Assembly: GCA_017408825.1 (NCBI GenBank)
Contig: JAFQTX010000002.1
Location: 1-62,212, forward strand
Direction: 5' to 3'
DNA from: Alistipes sp.
Lineage (GTDB): Bacteria; Bacteroidota; Bacteroidia; Bacteroidales; Rikenellaceae
Length of the DNA stretch: 62,212 nucleotides
Shown: piece by piece, positions 45,521-54,090 of the stretch
How positions within the stretch are numbered: position 1 is the first letter of the stretch
Layout: each line of letters starts with the position of its first letter
Program-made: the position numbers and the translations under genes
The notes under the pieces: generated by a model
Told to the model about the DNA's origin: nothing
The model's database searches: none
What the model saw: the letters and a program-made list of their open reading frames with translations, nothing else

Positions 45521-45693
45521 AGCTGTCCACCGGGTTTTCAGACTGAGCCATCATTAGGACATCTTACAAAAAAAGCTGATGCTAAAGCATCAGCCCCGAA
45601 GTATGAAGTTTTAAGTGTGTTGCGTTGTTGAGTATTCTGCCGATAGAGTGGCTCACCCTCTTGCCCCCCCCCTCGCCTAAAAAGAGTAGCTCC

Positions 45694-47094
45694 TTAGTTT
45701 TTGTTGAGGATGATGCGCTCGATCTCCTCAATCTGGGATTTGAACTGCTTGTCGATATCCATTGTGTCGGCCACGGCCTTACAGCTATGGAGCACTGTGG
45801 CGTGGTTACGGCCGCCTATCGACGAGCCTATGACGGTGAGTGGTGCTTTGGTGTGCTGCTTGGCCATATACATAGCCACCTGGCGTGCCTGGGCAACATC
45901 ACGTGTACGCTTTGCTGAGTTGAAGGTGTCGAGGTCGATGTTGTAGTACTCGCACACCACGTTCACGATATGGTCGATGGTGATCTCACGCTGTGTGAGC
46001 TTCACGTATACCTTCAGGATATCCTTGGCCAGCGATATGGTGATCTTACGGCCGAGGAACGAGGCGTTGGCGATGAGTGACGATAGGGCACCCTCGATCT
46101 CACGCACGTTTGCCGAGATATTCTCTGCGAGGTATGTCACCACATCCTCGGGGATTGTGGCGCCCGCACGCTTGGCCTTTGCACGTATGATCTTGATCTT
46201 GGTCTCGTAGTCGGGCACGTTGAGGTATGCCGACAGGCCCCACTTAAAGCGGGTGAGCAGTCGCTGCTCGATATCCTTAAGCTCGACGGGGGGCTTATCC
46301 GATGTGAGGATAAGCTGCTTGCCTGCGAGTTGCAGGTGGTTGAAGATGTTAAAGAAGGCATTCTGCGTACCAGTCTTGCCGGTGAGCTCCTGGATGTCGT
46401 CGATGATAAGCACATCGACCATCTGGTAGAACTGTATGAAGTCGGTGATCTCGCCGTTCTTGTAGGCTGTCTGGAACTGTGCCTGGAACTTGTTCATTGA
46501 GACGTAGAGCACTTGAAGCTCTGGGTGGCGCTGACGCACCTCGTGGCCTATTGCCTGCACGATATGAGTCTTGCCCAGTCCCGAGTCGCCATAGATATAT
46601 AGCGGGTTGAATGCCGTAGTACCTGGCGACACTGCCACAGCCATACCTGCCGAGCGAGCAAGGCGGTTGCACTCACCCTCGATATGGTTGTCGAAGGTGT
46701 AGTTTGCGTTGAGCTGTGGGTCGAACATTATTCGACGAATGCCTGGAATTACAAAAGGATTTTTTATATTTGCAGTGTCGGTTGGCGCAGCAAACTGTGG
46801 AATGGTAGAGTTGTTGCTCTCGGCCATTGGCTGTTGGTGGCGTGGCACTGCATAGTGTAGCTTGATGTCGGCACCGTAAAGCTCTGTGATGATGGGGCGT
46901 AGTATGCCCAAATATCGCTTCTCGATGCTGGCTACGAAGCTCTCGTTAGGAACTCGGAGGCGCAGGTTCATACCATCGAAATCGATGGGGCGGATAGGCT
47001 TAAACCACTTGACAATCTCCTCCTCGGTGATCGAGCTGCTGAGACGGTCGATGCAGTCTTGCCATACGTCGTTATATCTCTCGTTCTGCGTCAT
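45694..47094 (-). CDS. dnaA: Chromosomal replication initiator DnaA
   Basis: Binds DnaA boxes, unwinds oriC and starts chromosome replication. From ATG 47094 the protein has 466 residues; an upstream in-frame TTG at 47109 is rejected. Domain I covers about 1-75. Domain III has Walker A GDSGLGKT at 169-176 and Walker B LIIDDIQEL near 229. Domain IV ends with the DNA-binding signature containing APLTVIGSSIGGRNHATVLH near 418. A perfect DnaA box lies about 155 nt upstream of the ATG, which suggests autoregulation. Confidence 0.97.
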   Translation of the reverse strand: MTQNERYNDVWQDCIDRLSSSITEEEIVKWFKPIRPIDFDGMNLRLRVPNESFVASIEKRYLGILRPIITELYGADIKLHYAVPRHQQPMAESNNSTIPQFAAPTDTANIKNPFVIPGIRRIMFDPQLNANYTFDNHIEGECNRLARSAGMAVAVSPGTTAFNPLYIYGDSGLGKTHIVQAIGHEVRQRHPELQVLYVSMNKFQAQFQTAYKNGEITDFIQFYQMVDVLIIDDIQELTGKTGTQNAFFNIFNHLQLAGKQLILTSDKPPVELKDIEQRLLTRFKWGLSAYLNVPDYETKIKIIRAKAKRAGATIPEDVVTYLAENISANVREIEGALSSLIANASFLGRKITISLAKDILKVYVKLTQREITIDHIVNVVCEYYNIDLDTFNSAKRTRDVAQARQVAMYMAKQHTKAPLTVIGSSIGGRNHATVLHSCKAVADTMDIDKQFKSQIEEIERIILNKN

Positions 47095-47247
47095 TTTAGT
47101 TCTTAACAATCGGTTTACTTTGGGCGATAAATCCCCCGAAACAGTTCGAAATGCTCTGTTTCAACGAGTTATGTTTTTTCGCCAATATTTTGCTTATATC
47201 GCACTTGATTTACGCAAGGTAATAAGTGCGTTTCGACATTGCAAAGA

Positions 47248-47256
47248 TGTGGATAA
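47248..47256 (-). promoter_or_regulatory. Perfect DnaA box upstream of dnaA
   Basis: TTATCCACA on the minus strand (plus strand TGTGGATAA). It overlaps a weak -7-like CATCTTTG (47249-47242) that could belong to the dnaA promoter. Only one perfect copy is present here, so an autoregulatory site is more likely than an origin. Confidence 0.65.
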
Positions 47257-47377
47257 TTTTATTAAAATAATATCATTTTTTAGTTGCATAATTCGAATTT
47301 TTTCCTATGGCTTAGAGGGCCTAATTTTTGCGTTATTTTTTAACGTGCTGATTATGTAATATATGAAGAAAATTTTG

Positions 47378-47385
47378 TATATTTG
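47378..47385 (+). promoter_or_regulatory. Predicted -7 box of the phosphohexomutase gene
   Basis: TATATTTG, 52 nt before the ATG. No clear -33 element is present. Confidence 0.45.
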
Positions 47386-47437
47386 CATATTAGAAATTTA
47401 TAAATCTGAAACGTAATCTATAAATAAAATTAATAGT

Positions 47438-49186
47438 ATGGCAGAAGTTATTGACAAGCAGGTAATGGCCAAGGCCCAGGCGTGGCTCGATGGCAACTAT
47501 GACGAGGAGACTAAGCAGCAGGTGCGACTCCTGATCGAAAATAATCCAACTGAGCTCGTCGAGAGCTTCTATAAGGACCTCGAGTTCGGTACTGGTGGTC
47601 TGCGTGGTATTATGGGTGTTGGTACTAATCGTATGAATATTTACACGGTAGGCGCTGCTACTCAGGGACTTGCAAACTATCTTAAGAAAAACTTCGAGGG
47701 CGAGCAGATCAAGGTGGCTATCTCGCACGACAGCCGTAACAACTCACGTATGTTCGCCGAGCGTGTTGCCGACATCTTCGCATCTAACGGCTTCAAGGTA
47801 TATCTCTTCGACGCTCTACGCCCAACACCAGAGCTCTCGTTTGCTATTCGTGAGCTGGGCTGTCAGTCAGGCGTTATGGTGACTGCATCGCACAACCCTA
47901 AGGAGTATAACGGCTACAAGGCATACTGGACAGATGGCTCGCAGGTGACCTCACCACACGATGTGAACATCATCGACGAGGTGCAGAAGGTGACAGATGT
48001 TAAGCAGGTGCTTACAGGCGCAAATGCTGAGAATATCACCATCCTTGGTGACGAGTTCGACCAGAGGTATTTGGCAGCCATCAAGGAGCTGTCGCTATCG
48101 CCCGAGGCTGTGGCTAAGTACAACGATATGAAGATTGTCTATACACCTCTTCACGGCGCTGGTGTTAAGCTCGTGCCCGCATCGTTGCGCAACTATGGCT
48201 TTAATAATATTATATGTGTAGACGAGCAGATGGTTCTCGATGGTAACTTCCCAACCGTGGCATCGCCAAATCCCGAGGAGCGCAAGACTATGGCTATGGC
48301 CATTGAGCGTGCCGAGAAGGAGGGTGCCGACTTTGCTATGGCTACCGACCCTGATGCCGACCGTCTTGGCGTGGCACTGCGCACAGGCAAGGGTGACTAC
48401 GTGCTTTTGAACGGTAATCAGACACTTGTGCTCCTTATGTGCTATCAACTTACCCGCTGGGCAGAGCTCGGAAAGATCACCGGTAAGGAGTTCGTCGTTA
48501 AGACCATTGTGACATCTATGATGCCTGATGCCGTAGCTGAACATTTCGGTGTTAAGTGTTATAACTGCCTCACCGGTTTCAAGTATATAGCTAAGATCAT
48601 CCGTGAGCAGGAGGGCAAGACCAAGTATATCGGTGGTGGCGAGGAGTCGTTCGGCTATCTTCCTGGCGACTTCGTACGTGATAAGGATGGTGTCGCTGCC
48701 ATCACGCTTGTTGCCGAGGCTGCAGCGTGGGCACGTGATACTATGGGCATCACGCTCTATGAGTGGTTGCAGCAGTTGTATGTCAAGTATGGCTTCTTCC
48801 GTGAGGGCTTGGTAAATGTTGTTCGCAAGGGCAAGGATGGTGCTGCAGAGATCCAGCAGATGATGGTTGATTATCGTCAGAACCCTCCACAGTCGTTGCT
48901 CGGCTCTCCAGTGGTTAAGATTCTTGACTATAAGACTCTCGAGGAACTCGACCTGCGCACAGGTGAGCGTAAGCCTATCGAGGGTATCGAGGATAAGAGC
49001 AATGTCCTCCAGTGGCTTACGGAGGATGGCACTAAGGTGTCGGTACGTCCTTCGGGCACTGAGCCTAAGATTAAGTTCTACTTTGGCGTTAAGGCTCAGC
49101 TTGAGAGTGTAGATAAGTTCGACGAGACACTTGCAGCCCTCGACCAGAAGATCGAGGATCTCAAGGTGGAGCTTAAGCTCGCTTAA
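47438..49186 (+). CDS. Phosphoglucomutase/phosphomannomutase family protein
   Basis: Interconverts hexose-1- and hexose-6-phosphates through a phosphoserine enzyme. The 582-residue protein resembles Bacteroidota phospho-sugar mutases of the PGM2 type. The active-site serine loop is VMVTASHNPKEYNGYK near 150. The metal-binding loop is ATDPDADRLGV near 303, the sugar-binding loop GGGEESFGYLPGD near 402, and the phosphate-binding loop VRPSGTEPKIKFY near 538. Whether glucose, mannose or glucosamine phosphate is preferred cannot be read. Its own promoter diverges from dnaA. Confidence 0.93.
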   Translation: MAEVIDKQVMAKAQAWLDGNYDEETKQQVRLLIENNPTELVESFYKDLEFGTGGLRGIMGVGTNRMNIYTVGAATQGLANYLKKNFEGEQIKVAISHDSRNNSRMFAERVADIFASNGFKVYLFDALRPTPELSFAIRELGCQSGVMVTASHNPKEYNGYKAYWTDGSQVTSPHDVNIIDEVQKVTDVKQVLTGANAENITILGDEFDQRYLAAIKELSLSPEAVAKYNDMKIVYTPLHGAGVKLVPASLRNYGFNNIICVDEQMVLDGNFPTVASPNPEERKTMAMAIERAEKEGADFAMATDPDADRLGVALRTGKGDYVLLNGNQTLVLLMCYQLTRWAELGKITGKEFVVKTIVTSMMPDAVAEHFGVKCYNCLTGFKYIAKIIREQEGKTKYIGGGEESFGYLPGDFVRDKDGVAAITLVAEAAAWARDTMGITLYEWLQQLYVKYGFFREGLVNVVRKGKDGAAEIQQMMVDYRQNPPQSLLGSPVVKILDYKTLEELDLRTGERKPIEGIEDKSNVLQWLTEDGTKVSVRPSGTEPKIKFYFGVKAQLESVDKFDETLAALDQKIEDLKVELKLA

Positions 49187-49206
49187 TATGCTGGCATAGC
49201 TCGGGC

Positions 49207-49232
49207 GGGTCGAGCCTGCTGAGGCTTGACCC
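49207..49232 (+). terminator. Hairpin after the phosphohexomutase gene
   Basis: GGGTCGAGCCT pairs with AGGCTTGACCC around GCTG. A T-run is missing, so termination strength is doubtful. Confidence 0.5.
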
Positions 49233-49260
49233 TGCTCTCGGCTTAAACGCAACGCTTCTA

Positions 49261-49552
49261 CTCGCCCTCAAAGTGCACATTTACGCTTAGTAAACTCCGC
49301 TTTTTCGGGCTTCGTAGGCCTAAAACTACATCTTTTTAGAAGCTGTTTGGATTTTATTTCGAGATTATTTGAGAGCTAATTTCGTGTAAATTTTCATTTG
49401 GGGTATGCAGGTAATAGTGGACTATTTCCAATTATCACAAATGAAAAGTTGCCGAAAAGAGCCTCAAAGAAGCCGAAACTATCTTTTGCGGCAACGAACA
49501 AACTCTTTCAATAAAATTCAAAACAGCTTCTTATTCAACCTGATAGCAAAAC
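49261..49552 (+). repeat. Intergenic repeat arm interrupted by a MITE-like element
   Basis: The two outer parts (49261-49338 and 49528-49552) match 148-240 without a gap. The middle is the 192-bp inverted-repeat element. A hairpin GGACCACTC/GAGTGGTCC follows at 49553-49576, at the place where copy 1 has a different hairpin. The rest of the region to 50144 shows no credible gene; the short frames there have no family resemblance. Confidence 0.8.
49339..49530 (+). mobile_element. 192-bp MITE-like element with 3-bp TTA duplication
   Basis: Terminal inverted repeats begin GAAGCTGTTT at each end and extend imperfectly over about 28 bp. TTA flanks the element on both sides. The related locus at 148-240 has a single TTA and no insert. 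A second copy in reverse orientation starts at 62073. No transposase is encoded. A 3-bp TNA-type target duplication would fit mobilisation by an IS5/IS1031-like transposase, which is inference. Confidence 0.85.
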
Positions 49553-49576
49553 GGACCACTCCCCAGAGAGTGGTCC
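49553..49576. terminator. Hairpin GGACCACTC/GAGTGGTCC
   Basis: A 9-bp perfect stem with loop CCCCAGA region follows the repeat arm's AAAACGG end. It has the same relative position as the hairpins at 241-274 and 62016-62053 but an unrelated sequence. Confidence 0.65.
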
Positions 49577-50073
49577 TTGTCTTTGTTGTCGTTTGTCGTG
49601 AGTATGTGTGCGTTGGTGGCTTACTCTGGGTAATCTGGGGTGAGTGTGTGTCGTAAGCCTAGCTCTTATATGGAAGATTGAGAGTGCGCTCCCCTATGGT
49701 TATCCAATTCTTTCAACTTCCCTGTGCTCTTTGCCGCTTTTGCACTTTGCCACTTTTGCACTTCGCTACTCTTTATCGCTATCAGAAACAGCACCCTTCC
49801 GAGAGACTTCCGAAACGCACTCCTCATTCAGCCCTTACCCTCCGCACTGCCCATAGAAATTTCTCTTCGCTTATATATTAATATATGTATTCTCATCGTC
49901 CTGCGCTCCAGAATATTGAAAATTCTTCGCATATTAGTTGCGATAAATATGCGTTTAATCCGAATATATTTTGCATATGTTCTATTACACAAAATAGGGT
50001 AGTGCCGCCTATGTTGTTGCACTCATACTTCAATATGCAGCCAGAGTAGGGTTTTGCCGAGTAATAAAATAGA

Positions 50074-50109
50074 ATACCCCTACATCTGAAACTTATGATG
50101 TAGGGGTAG
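50074..50109 (-). terminator. Terminator of the XRE regulator gene
   Basis: ACCCCTACATC (50076-50086) pairs with GATGTAGGGGT (50097-50107). On the minus strand it is followed by an A/T-rich ATTCTATTTT tail. It lies about 40 nt after the stop. Confidence 0.75.
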
Positions 50110-50144
50110 TAGATTTTGATGTAATGGGTCGTGGGTCGTAGTCG

Positions 50145-50579
50145 CTATCGTGTGTAACTGTCGAAGCTGCCGTCGGAGTAGAGGACAACTACTCGCTCGA
50201 TATTGCGAACGCCATTTTTGGAGTGATGAAAAATGGTTGGCTCTTCATTTTTTATCTCCGGATTACTCTCTGAGAATTCGATATTTTTCTCCGATGTGAT
50301 ATTCGGGTTGTTATCCTCATTTGGCTCATCATCCGAAAATAGAGTGCTGCGCTGTGCATCCCCCTTTTCGCCTCGCCACACCTCGGTAGAGTCGAGTAGT
50401 AGCCAGTCGGGATTTACATCAGGAAAGGCACGAAGGATCTTCACCACCAAATCGAAACTTGGCTTGTTTCGTCCCGATAGGATATGGGATATTCCCGAGG
50501 GTTGTATCTCGAGTAGGCGAGCAAGCGACGTTGCATTTAACTGCTTCTCGCGAAGCAAAAGTTCCAATTTATCCTTCAT
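50145..50579 (-). CDS. XRE-family helix-turn-helix regulator
   Basis: A 144-residue protein. Residues about 1-62 are a Cro/CI-type HTH (NATSLARLLEIQPSGISHIL, with PDWLLLDS closing the domain). An acidic, Asn/Glu-rich linker follows, with a short C-terminal segment NIERVVVLYSDGSFDSYTR. There is no CI-type peptidase motif. Upstream lies a 650-nt gene-free region with repeated TTACAAATGTTA-like sites, one pair of which straddles its own promoter. It therefore probably represses itself and acts on that region. Confidence 0.88.
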   Translation of the reverse strand: MKDKLELLLREKQLNATSLARLLEIQPSGISHILSGRNKPSFDLVVKILRAFPDVNPDWLLLDSTEVWRGEKGDAQRSTLFSDDEPNEDNNPNITSEKNIEFSESNPEIKNEEPTIFHHSKNGVRNIERVVVLYSDGSFDSYTR

Positions 50580-50592
50580 AATCGATAATTTT

Positions 50593-50626
50593 TACAAATA
50601 TAAACATTTTATTTTTGTAATCCAAA
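50593..50626 (-). promoter_or_regulatory. XRE gene promoter with overlapping operator
   Basis: On the minus strand, TTTG (50626-50623), 20 nt, TATATTTG (50602-50595). TTACAAATA (50593-50601) and TTTTTGTAA (50612-50620) form an inverted repeat across the -7 box and spacer, as expected of an autoregulatory operator. Confidence 0.6.
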
Positions 50627-50639
50627 TTTTGATACAACC

Positions 50640-51155
50640 GTAACGTGTTGATAGTTGTTAATAACTATTACATTTGTAAATAGAAGGATTATGGTAAAAC
50701 TCGAAAAATAGGGTATAATGTAATGTACTTAATATGATGGCGTGTAAAACGCAGTAATATTGTTAGATATATGGTGTGAAGTGTGTTAATGAGTCTGCAA
50801 ACCCTAAAATAGGGGTTAAGAGCAGGTATTCGGTATAATCTATTTTATATAAAATATGTAACGCACACATTTTCAGTGGTATAAAAAATAAAGTTTACTA
50901 CTTGAACTCATATGAATTAACCGCAAATATTGCGATTTAATTTTGTGATACTTGTGGTGACAAATGTAACTATTAACAGATCTTATTTGCACTGTTAATG
51001 GTTACAAGTGTTAAATTATGGATAAAATTACAAATTTAACAATGTTACAAATGTAATTACAAGTGTGAAAATTAATCAAAAATAAAGTGAAAAAATCTCA
51101 TTAAACAAGTTTATCAACAGATTGATTGATGTGGCGTAGATTATGTTAAATAATA
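50640..51155. other. AT-rich gene-free region with repeated TTACAAATGT motifs
   Basis: No credible ORF in some 650 nt between the XRE gene and the HIT gene. Sites resembling TTACAAATGTAA occur at 50668, 50960, 51002, 51028, 51045 and 51057, the last four within 65 nt. Near-matches to the DnaA box lie at 51017-51025 (TTATCCATA, minus strand) and 51111-51119 (TTATCAACA). It may be an operator cluster, an unannotated RNA locus or part of the replication origin. Confidence 0.55.
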
Positions 51156-51156
51156 A

Positions 51157-51191
51157 AATAAGGTAGAGTATTATAAACACTCCACCTTATT
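51157..51191. terminator. Terminator downstream of the HIT gene
   Basis: AATAAGGTAGAGT pairs with ACTCCACCTTATT with one mismatch around ATTATAA. It lies about 40 nt after the HIT stop on the minus strand. Confidence 0.7.
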
Positions 51192-51229
51192 AGGTATCAA
51201 CTACTTATGTAGTTATTAACAGCCTCTAA

Positions 51230-51613
51230 TTACTGCAATGACTTTGCGATTTCTGCAAACTCTTCTGTACTCAAACTAAGCTTCTCACGGCTGAAATCAA
51301 CATCCTTTTCGGTGTTCATAGGCACTAAATGAATGTGTGCGTGGGCAACTTCGAGGCCCAGAACCACGGTTGCTACCTTCTTACACTGTGTAGTTGCCTT
51401 GATTTTCTTCGCAATCTCTTTAGCGAAAACGATCATCTCGCTGAGCTCGTCATCCTCGAGGTCGTAAAAATAGTCTACCTCACGCTTAGGAATTACGAGT
51501 GTGTGGCCCTTTGCCAATGGAGCAATGTCGAGGAATGCATAGAACTTATCGTTCTCGGCTACCTTATAACTGGGGATCTCGCCAGCTACAATTCGTGAAA
51601 AAATTGATGCCAT
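51230..51613 (-). CDS. HIT family hydrolase
   Basis: A histidine-triad protein of 127 residues with the motif HAHIHLVPM at 91-99. The N-terminal SIFSRIVAGEIPSYKV block is typical of the Hint/HinT branch. These enzymes hydrolyse phosphoramidates such as AMP-lysine; the physiological role is uncertain. It lies downstream of rel, separated by 145 nt, so it may have its own promoter. Confidence 0.93.
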   Translation of the reverse strand: MASIFSRIVAGEIPSYKVAENDKFYAFLDIAPLAKGHTLVIPKREVDYFYDLEDDELSEMIVFAKEIAKKIKATTQCKKVATVVLGLEVAHAHIHLVPMNTEKDVDFSREKLSLSTEEFAEIAKSLQ

Positions 51614-51758
51614 AACTCTGTTTCTCTTTTAGTATAAAATTTTTCTTTTTGCAACTGTATTAATATCTACTCTTATTTTAGCTGTGTACATATGTCCGCT
51701 TCTCTTATCTGCTTCAAGTGTTCTCTTATGCTGCGCTCTATTTGCTCAACATATACGG

Positions 51759-54014
51759 CTATGTATTCAGTGTGCGCTTCACCTGCTCGATGCCCTTAAC
51801 CTTGCGTATTCCCTCGAGCAACTGGTTAAGACTCTCGATATCCTTGACATATAGGCTCAGCGTTCCCTCGAAGATGCCATCGTGCGACTGAACGCTGATG
51901 GCTCGCATATTTATGTTAAAATATGTTGTGATAAGTTTTGTTAAATCTAATATTATGCCTGGTCGGTCGATGCCGTAGATCTCTAACGTGGCAAGATAGG
52001 ATACAGCCTTCTGCTGTGACCATCGTATCTCGTCACGAATGATATTCTCGCCATGTTGCGCTGCCAGACGAATTAGCTTGTCGCACGTAGATTTATGTAT
52101 GGTTATACGCCCCGTCTCGGGATCACGATAGCCCACCACGTTGTCGCCAGGAATAGGCTCGCAGCACTCGGCCATCACGTACTCCGGCTCATGGCTTTTT
52201 TGCTCACCCTCCTCCTCGAGTGCCTGCTCGTCGAGCGACGTAGCCTCCTCCTCGAGGTCTACCTCCTCCTGCTCGATGTCGTTGTTTGAGCCAGGAAGCA
52301 GGAGTTTCCAGAACTTTAGAATCTTGCGTGAGGTGTTCTCCTTAAGTAGCTTGTCGAGGTTGTCAAGCTTGACGATGCCTGCGCCAATCTTGCTGTATAG
52401 CTCGTCTTTGTACTTGCACTCGTATGCAGGGAGTAGCTTGCGTAGCACACGTCCGCTCAGCATCACGTTGTATTTAGCAAGCTCCTCACTGAGTAGCTGC
52501 ATGCCGTGCTCAATGTTGTTCTGGTTCTCTCCCTTCAGGAAGTCCTGGATGGCCTGTCGTGCCTTGCTCGTAACCACCGTATCGAGCCACTCGGCCTTAG
52601 GTCGGGCATTCTCGGCGGTGATAACCTCTATCTGATCGCCGCTATTTAGGCGTGTGGTTACTGGTGCTATGCGGTGGTTTATCTTAGCACCTATGGCGTG
52701 GTTGCCGATGTTGGTGTGTATCTCGTAGGCAAAGTCGAGCACCGTAGCGCCATAGGGGAGCGTCTGAGGCTCACCCTTAGGTGTGAACACCACGACATCT
52801 GTCTTGTAGAGCGATAGCTTGAAGTTATCGAGAAACTCATGGGCATTCTCGGTGTTGCTACTCAGTGCCTCACGCACCTTCTTGAGCCACTTGTCCAGTC
52901 CATCCTCCTCTTGGGTTATCGAGGCGTGCTTATACTTCCAGTGTGCGGCAAATCCTCGCTCGGCGATGTCGTCCATACGCTCGGTGCGCACCTGCACCTC
53001 TACCCATATGCCGTCAGGGCCCATTACGGTGGAGTGTAGTGCCTCGTAGCCGTTGGACTTGGGGATAGATATCCAGTCTCGCAGGCGGTCGGGCTTGGGT
53101 GTGTATATATCTGTCACGCAGGAGTATACCTGCCAGCACTGGGTCTTCTCCGAGGGGAATGGCAGTGCCTTGAATACGATGCGAATGGCAAATAGGTCGT
53201 AGACCTCCTCGAAGGGTATCTCCTTGCGCCGCATCTTGTTCCATATCGAGTAGACGCTCTTCACGCGCGCCTTCATCTCGTACTGGAAGTTGTTCTTGTC
53301 GAGAATCTCCTTTATTGGCGCCATAAAACGGTCGATATACTGTTGTCGCTTAGGCTCTGTCTCCTCGATTTTATGGCGTATCTCGTCGTACTCCTCGGGG
53401 AAACGATACTTCATACACAGATCCTCCATCTCGCTCTTAATAGCGTGTAGTCCAAGGCGATAGGCCAGAGGTACGAAGAGGTATATCGTTTCGCTAGTGA
53501 TCTTTATCTGCTTGTCGTGGGGCATAGCTCCGAGCGTGCGCATATTGTGCAGACGGTCGGCGATCTTGATGATTATCACACGCACATCGTCCGAGAGCGT
53601 TAGTAGCACCTTGCGGAAGTACTCGGCCTGCTCCGAGCTCTTTGAGTTGAACACGCCAGCCATCTTGGTGAGTCCATCGACCATCGAGGCTATCTTTGGC
53701 GAGAACATTCTCGATATATCTTCGACCGTGTAGTCGGTATCTTCTACCACGTCGTGGAGCAGCGCTGCCACCACCGATTTCTTGCCTAAGCCTATCTCTC
53801 GCACGGCGATTAGAGCCACCTCTATGGGGTGTATTATGTAGGGCTCACCTGAGCGTCGGCGCACACCCTTATGTGCCTCCTTAGCAAGGAAGTAGGCACG
53901 CTTGACGAACTGCCAGTCGTCCTCTCTGCGGCATATCTTAGCCTTGCGGCACGCCTCTACGAGCTCTTGCCACTTATCCTCGATGAGGATTTCGTCTTGG
54001 GGTGTGTACTCCAT
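51759..54014 (-). CDS. rel: RelA/SpoT-type (p)ppGpp synthetase/hydrolase
   Basis: Makes and degrades the stringent-response alarmones. The 751-residue protein has an N-terminal HD hydrolase domain with IIHPIEVALI near 60 and LLHDVVEDTDY near 85, so hydrolysis looks intact. The synthetase domain has VYSIWNKMRR near 258, EVYDLFAIRI near 269 and GYEALHSTVMGPDGIWVEVQ near 324. TGS (VFTPKGEPQTLPYGATVLDF near 407) and helical regions follow. A C-terminal ACT domain covers about 665-751. It is the only long Rel protein seen. It lies downstream of recA behind a terminator. Confidence 0.96.
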   Translation of the reverse strand: MEYTPQDEILIEDKWQELVEACRKAKICRREDDWQFVKRAYFLAKEAHKGVRRRSGEPYIIHPIEVALIAVREIGLGKKSVVAALLHDVVEDTDYTVEDISRMFSPKIASMVDGLTKMAGVFNSKSSEQAEYFRKVLLTLSDDVRVIIIKIADRLHNMRTLGAMPHDKQIKITSETIYLFVPLAYRLGLHAIKSEMEDLCMKYRFPEEYDEIRHKIEETEPKRQQYIDRFMAPIKEILDKNNFQYEMKARVKSVYSIWNKMRRKEIPFEEVYDLFAIRIVFKALPFPSEKTQCWQVYSCVTDIYTPKPDRLRDWISIPKSNGYEALHSTVMGPDGIWVEVQVRTERMDDIAERGFAAHWKYKHASITQEEDGLDKWLKKVREALSSNTENAHEFLDNFKLSLYKTDVVVFTPKGEPQTLPYGATVLDFAYEIHTNIGNHAIGAKINHRIAPVTTRLNSGDQIEVITAENARPKAEWLDTVVTSKARQAIQDFLKGENQNNIEHGMQLLSEELAKYNVMLSGRVLRKLLPAYECKYKDELYSKIGAGIVKLDNLDKLLKENTSRKILKFWKLLLPGSNNDIEQEEVDLEEEATSLDEQALEEEGEQKSHEPEYVMAECCEPIPGDNVVGYRDPETGRITIHKSTCDKLIRLAAQHGENIIRDEIRWSQQKAVSYLATLEIYGIDRPGIILDLTKLITTYFNINMRAISVQSHDGIFEGTLSLYVKDIESLNQLLEGIRKVKGIEQVKRTLNT

Positions 54015-54039
54015 ATCGTGTAAGTTATATACGCCAAAT

Positions 54040-54064
54040 CACGGCTACCTCTTGTGTAGCCGTG
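54040..54064 (-). terminator. Terminator between recA and rel
   Basis: CACGGCTAC (54040-54048) pairs perfectly with GTAGCCGTG (54056-54064). It lies about 27 nt after the recA stop on the minus strand, before the rel ATG at 54014. Confidence 0.75.
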
Positions 54065-54090
54065 TTTGGGTTTTAGTTAGTGGATTGCTG

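Larger units (their letters stand above)
47095..47437. other. Divergent dnaA / phosphohexomutase intergenic region
   Basis: About 340 nt, A/T-rich in its right half. It contains the DnaA box at 47248-47256 and a -7 box for the plus-strand gene at 47378. No ORF is supported. Confidence 0.5.

Noticed and set aside
48095-49252. 385-codon minus-strand ORF opposite the phosphohexomutase gene
   Set aside because: It is antisense to a well-recognised enzyme; its composition (Leu/His/Arg-rich) is typical of a codon-bias shadow.
49405-50002. Several 60-90-codon plus-strand ORFs after the phosphohexomutase gene
   Set aside because: They lie in the MITE, repeat arm or AT-rich DNA and have no plausible protein features.
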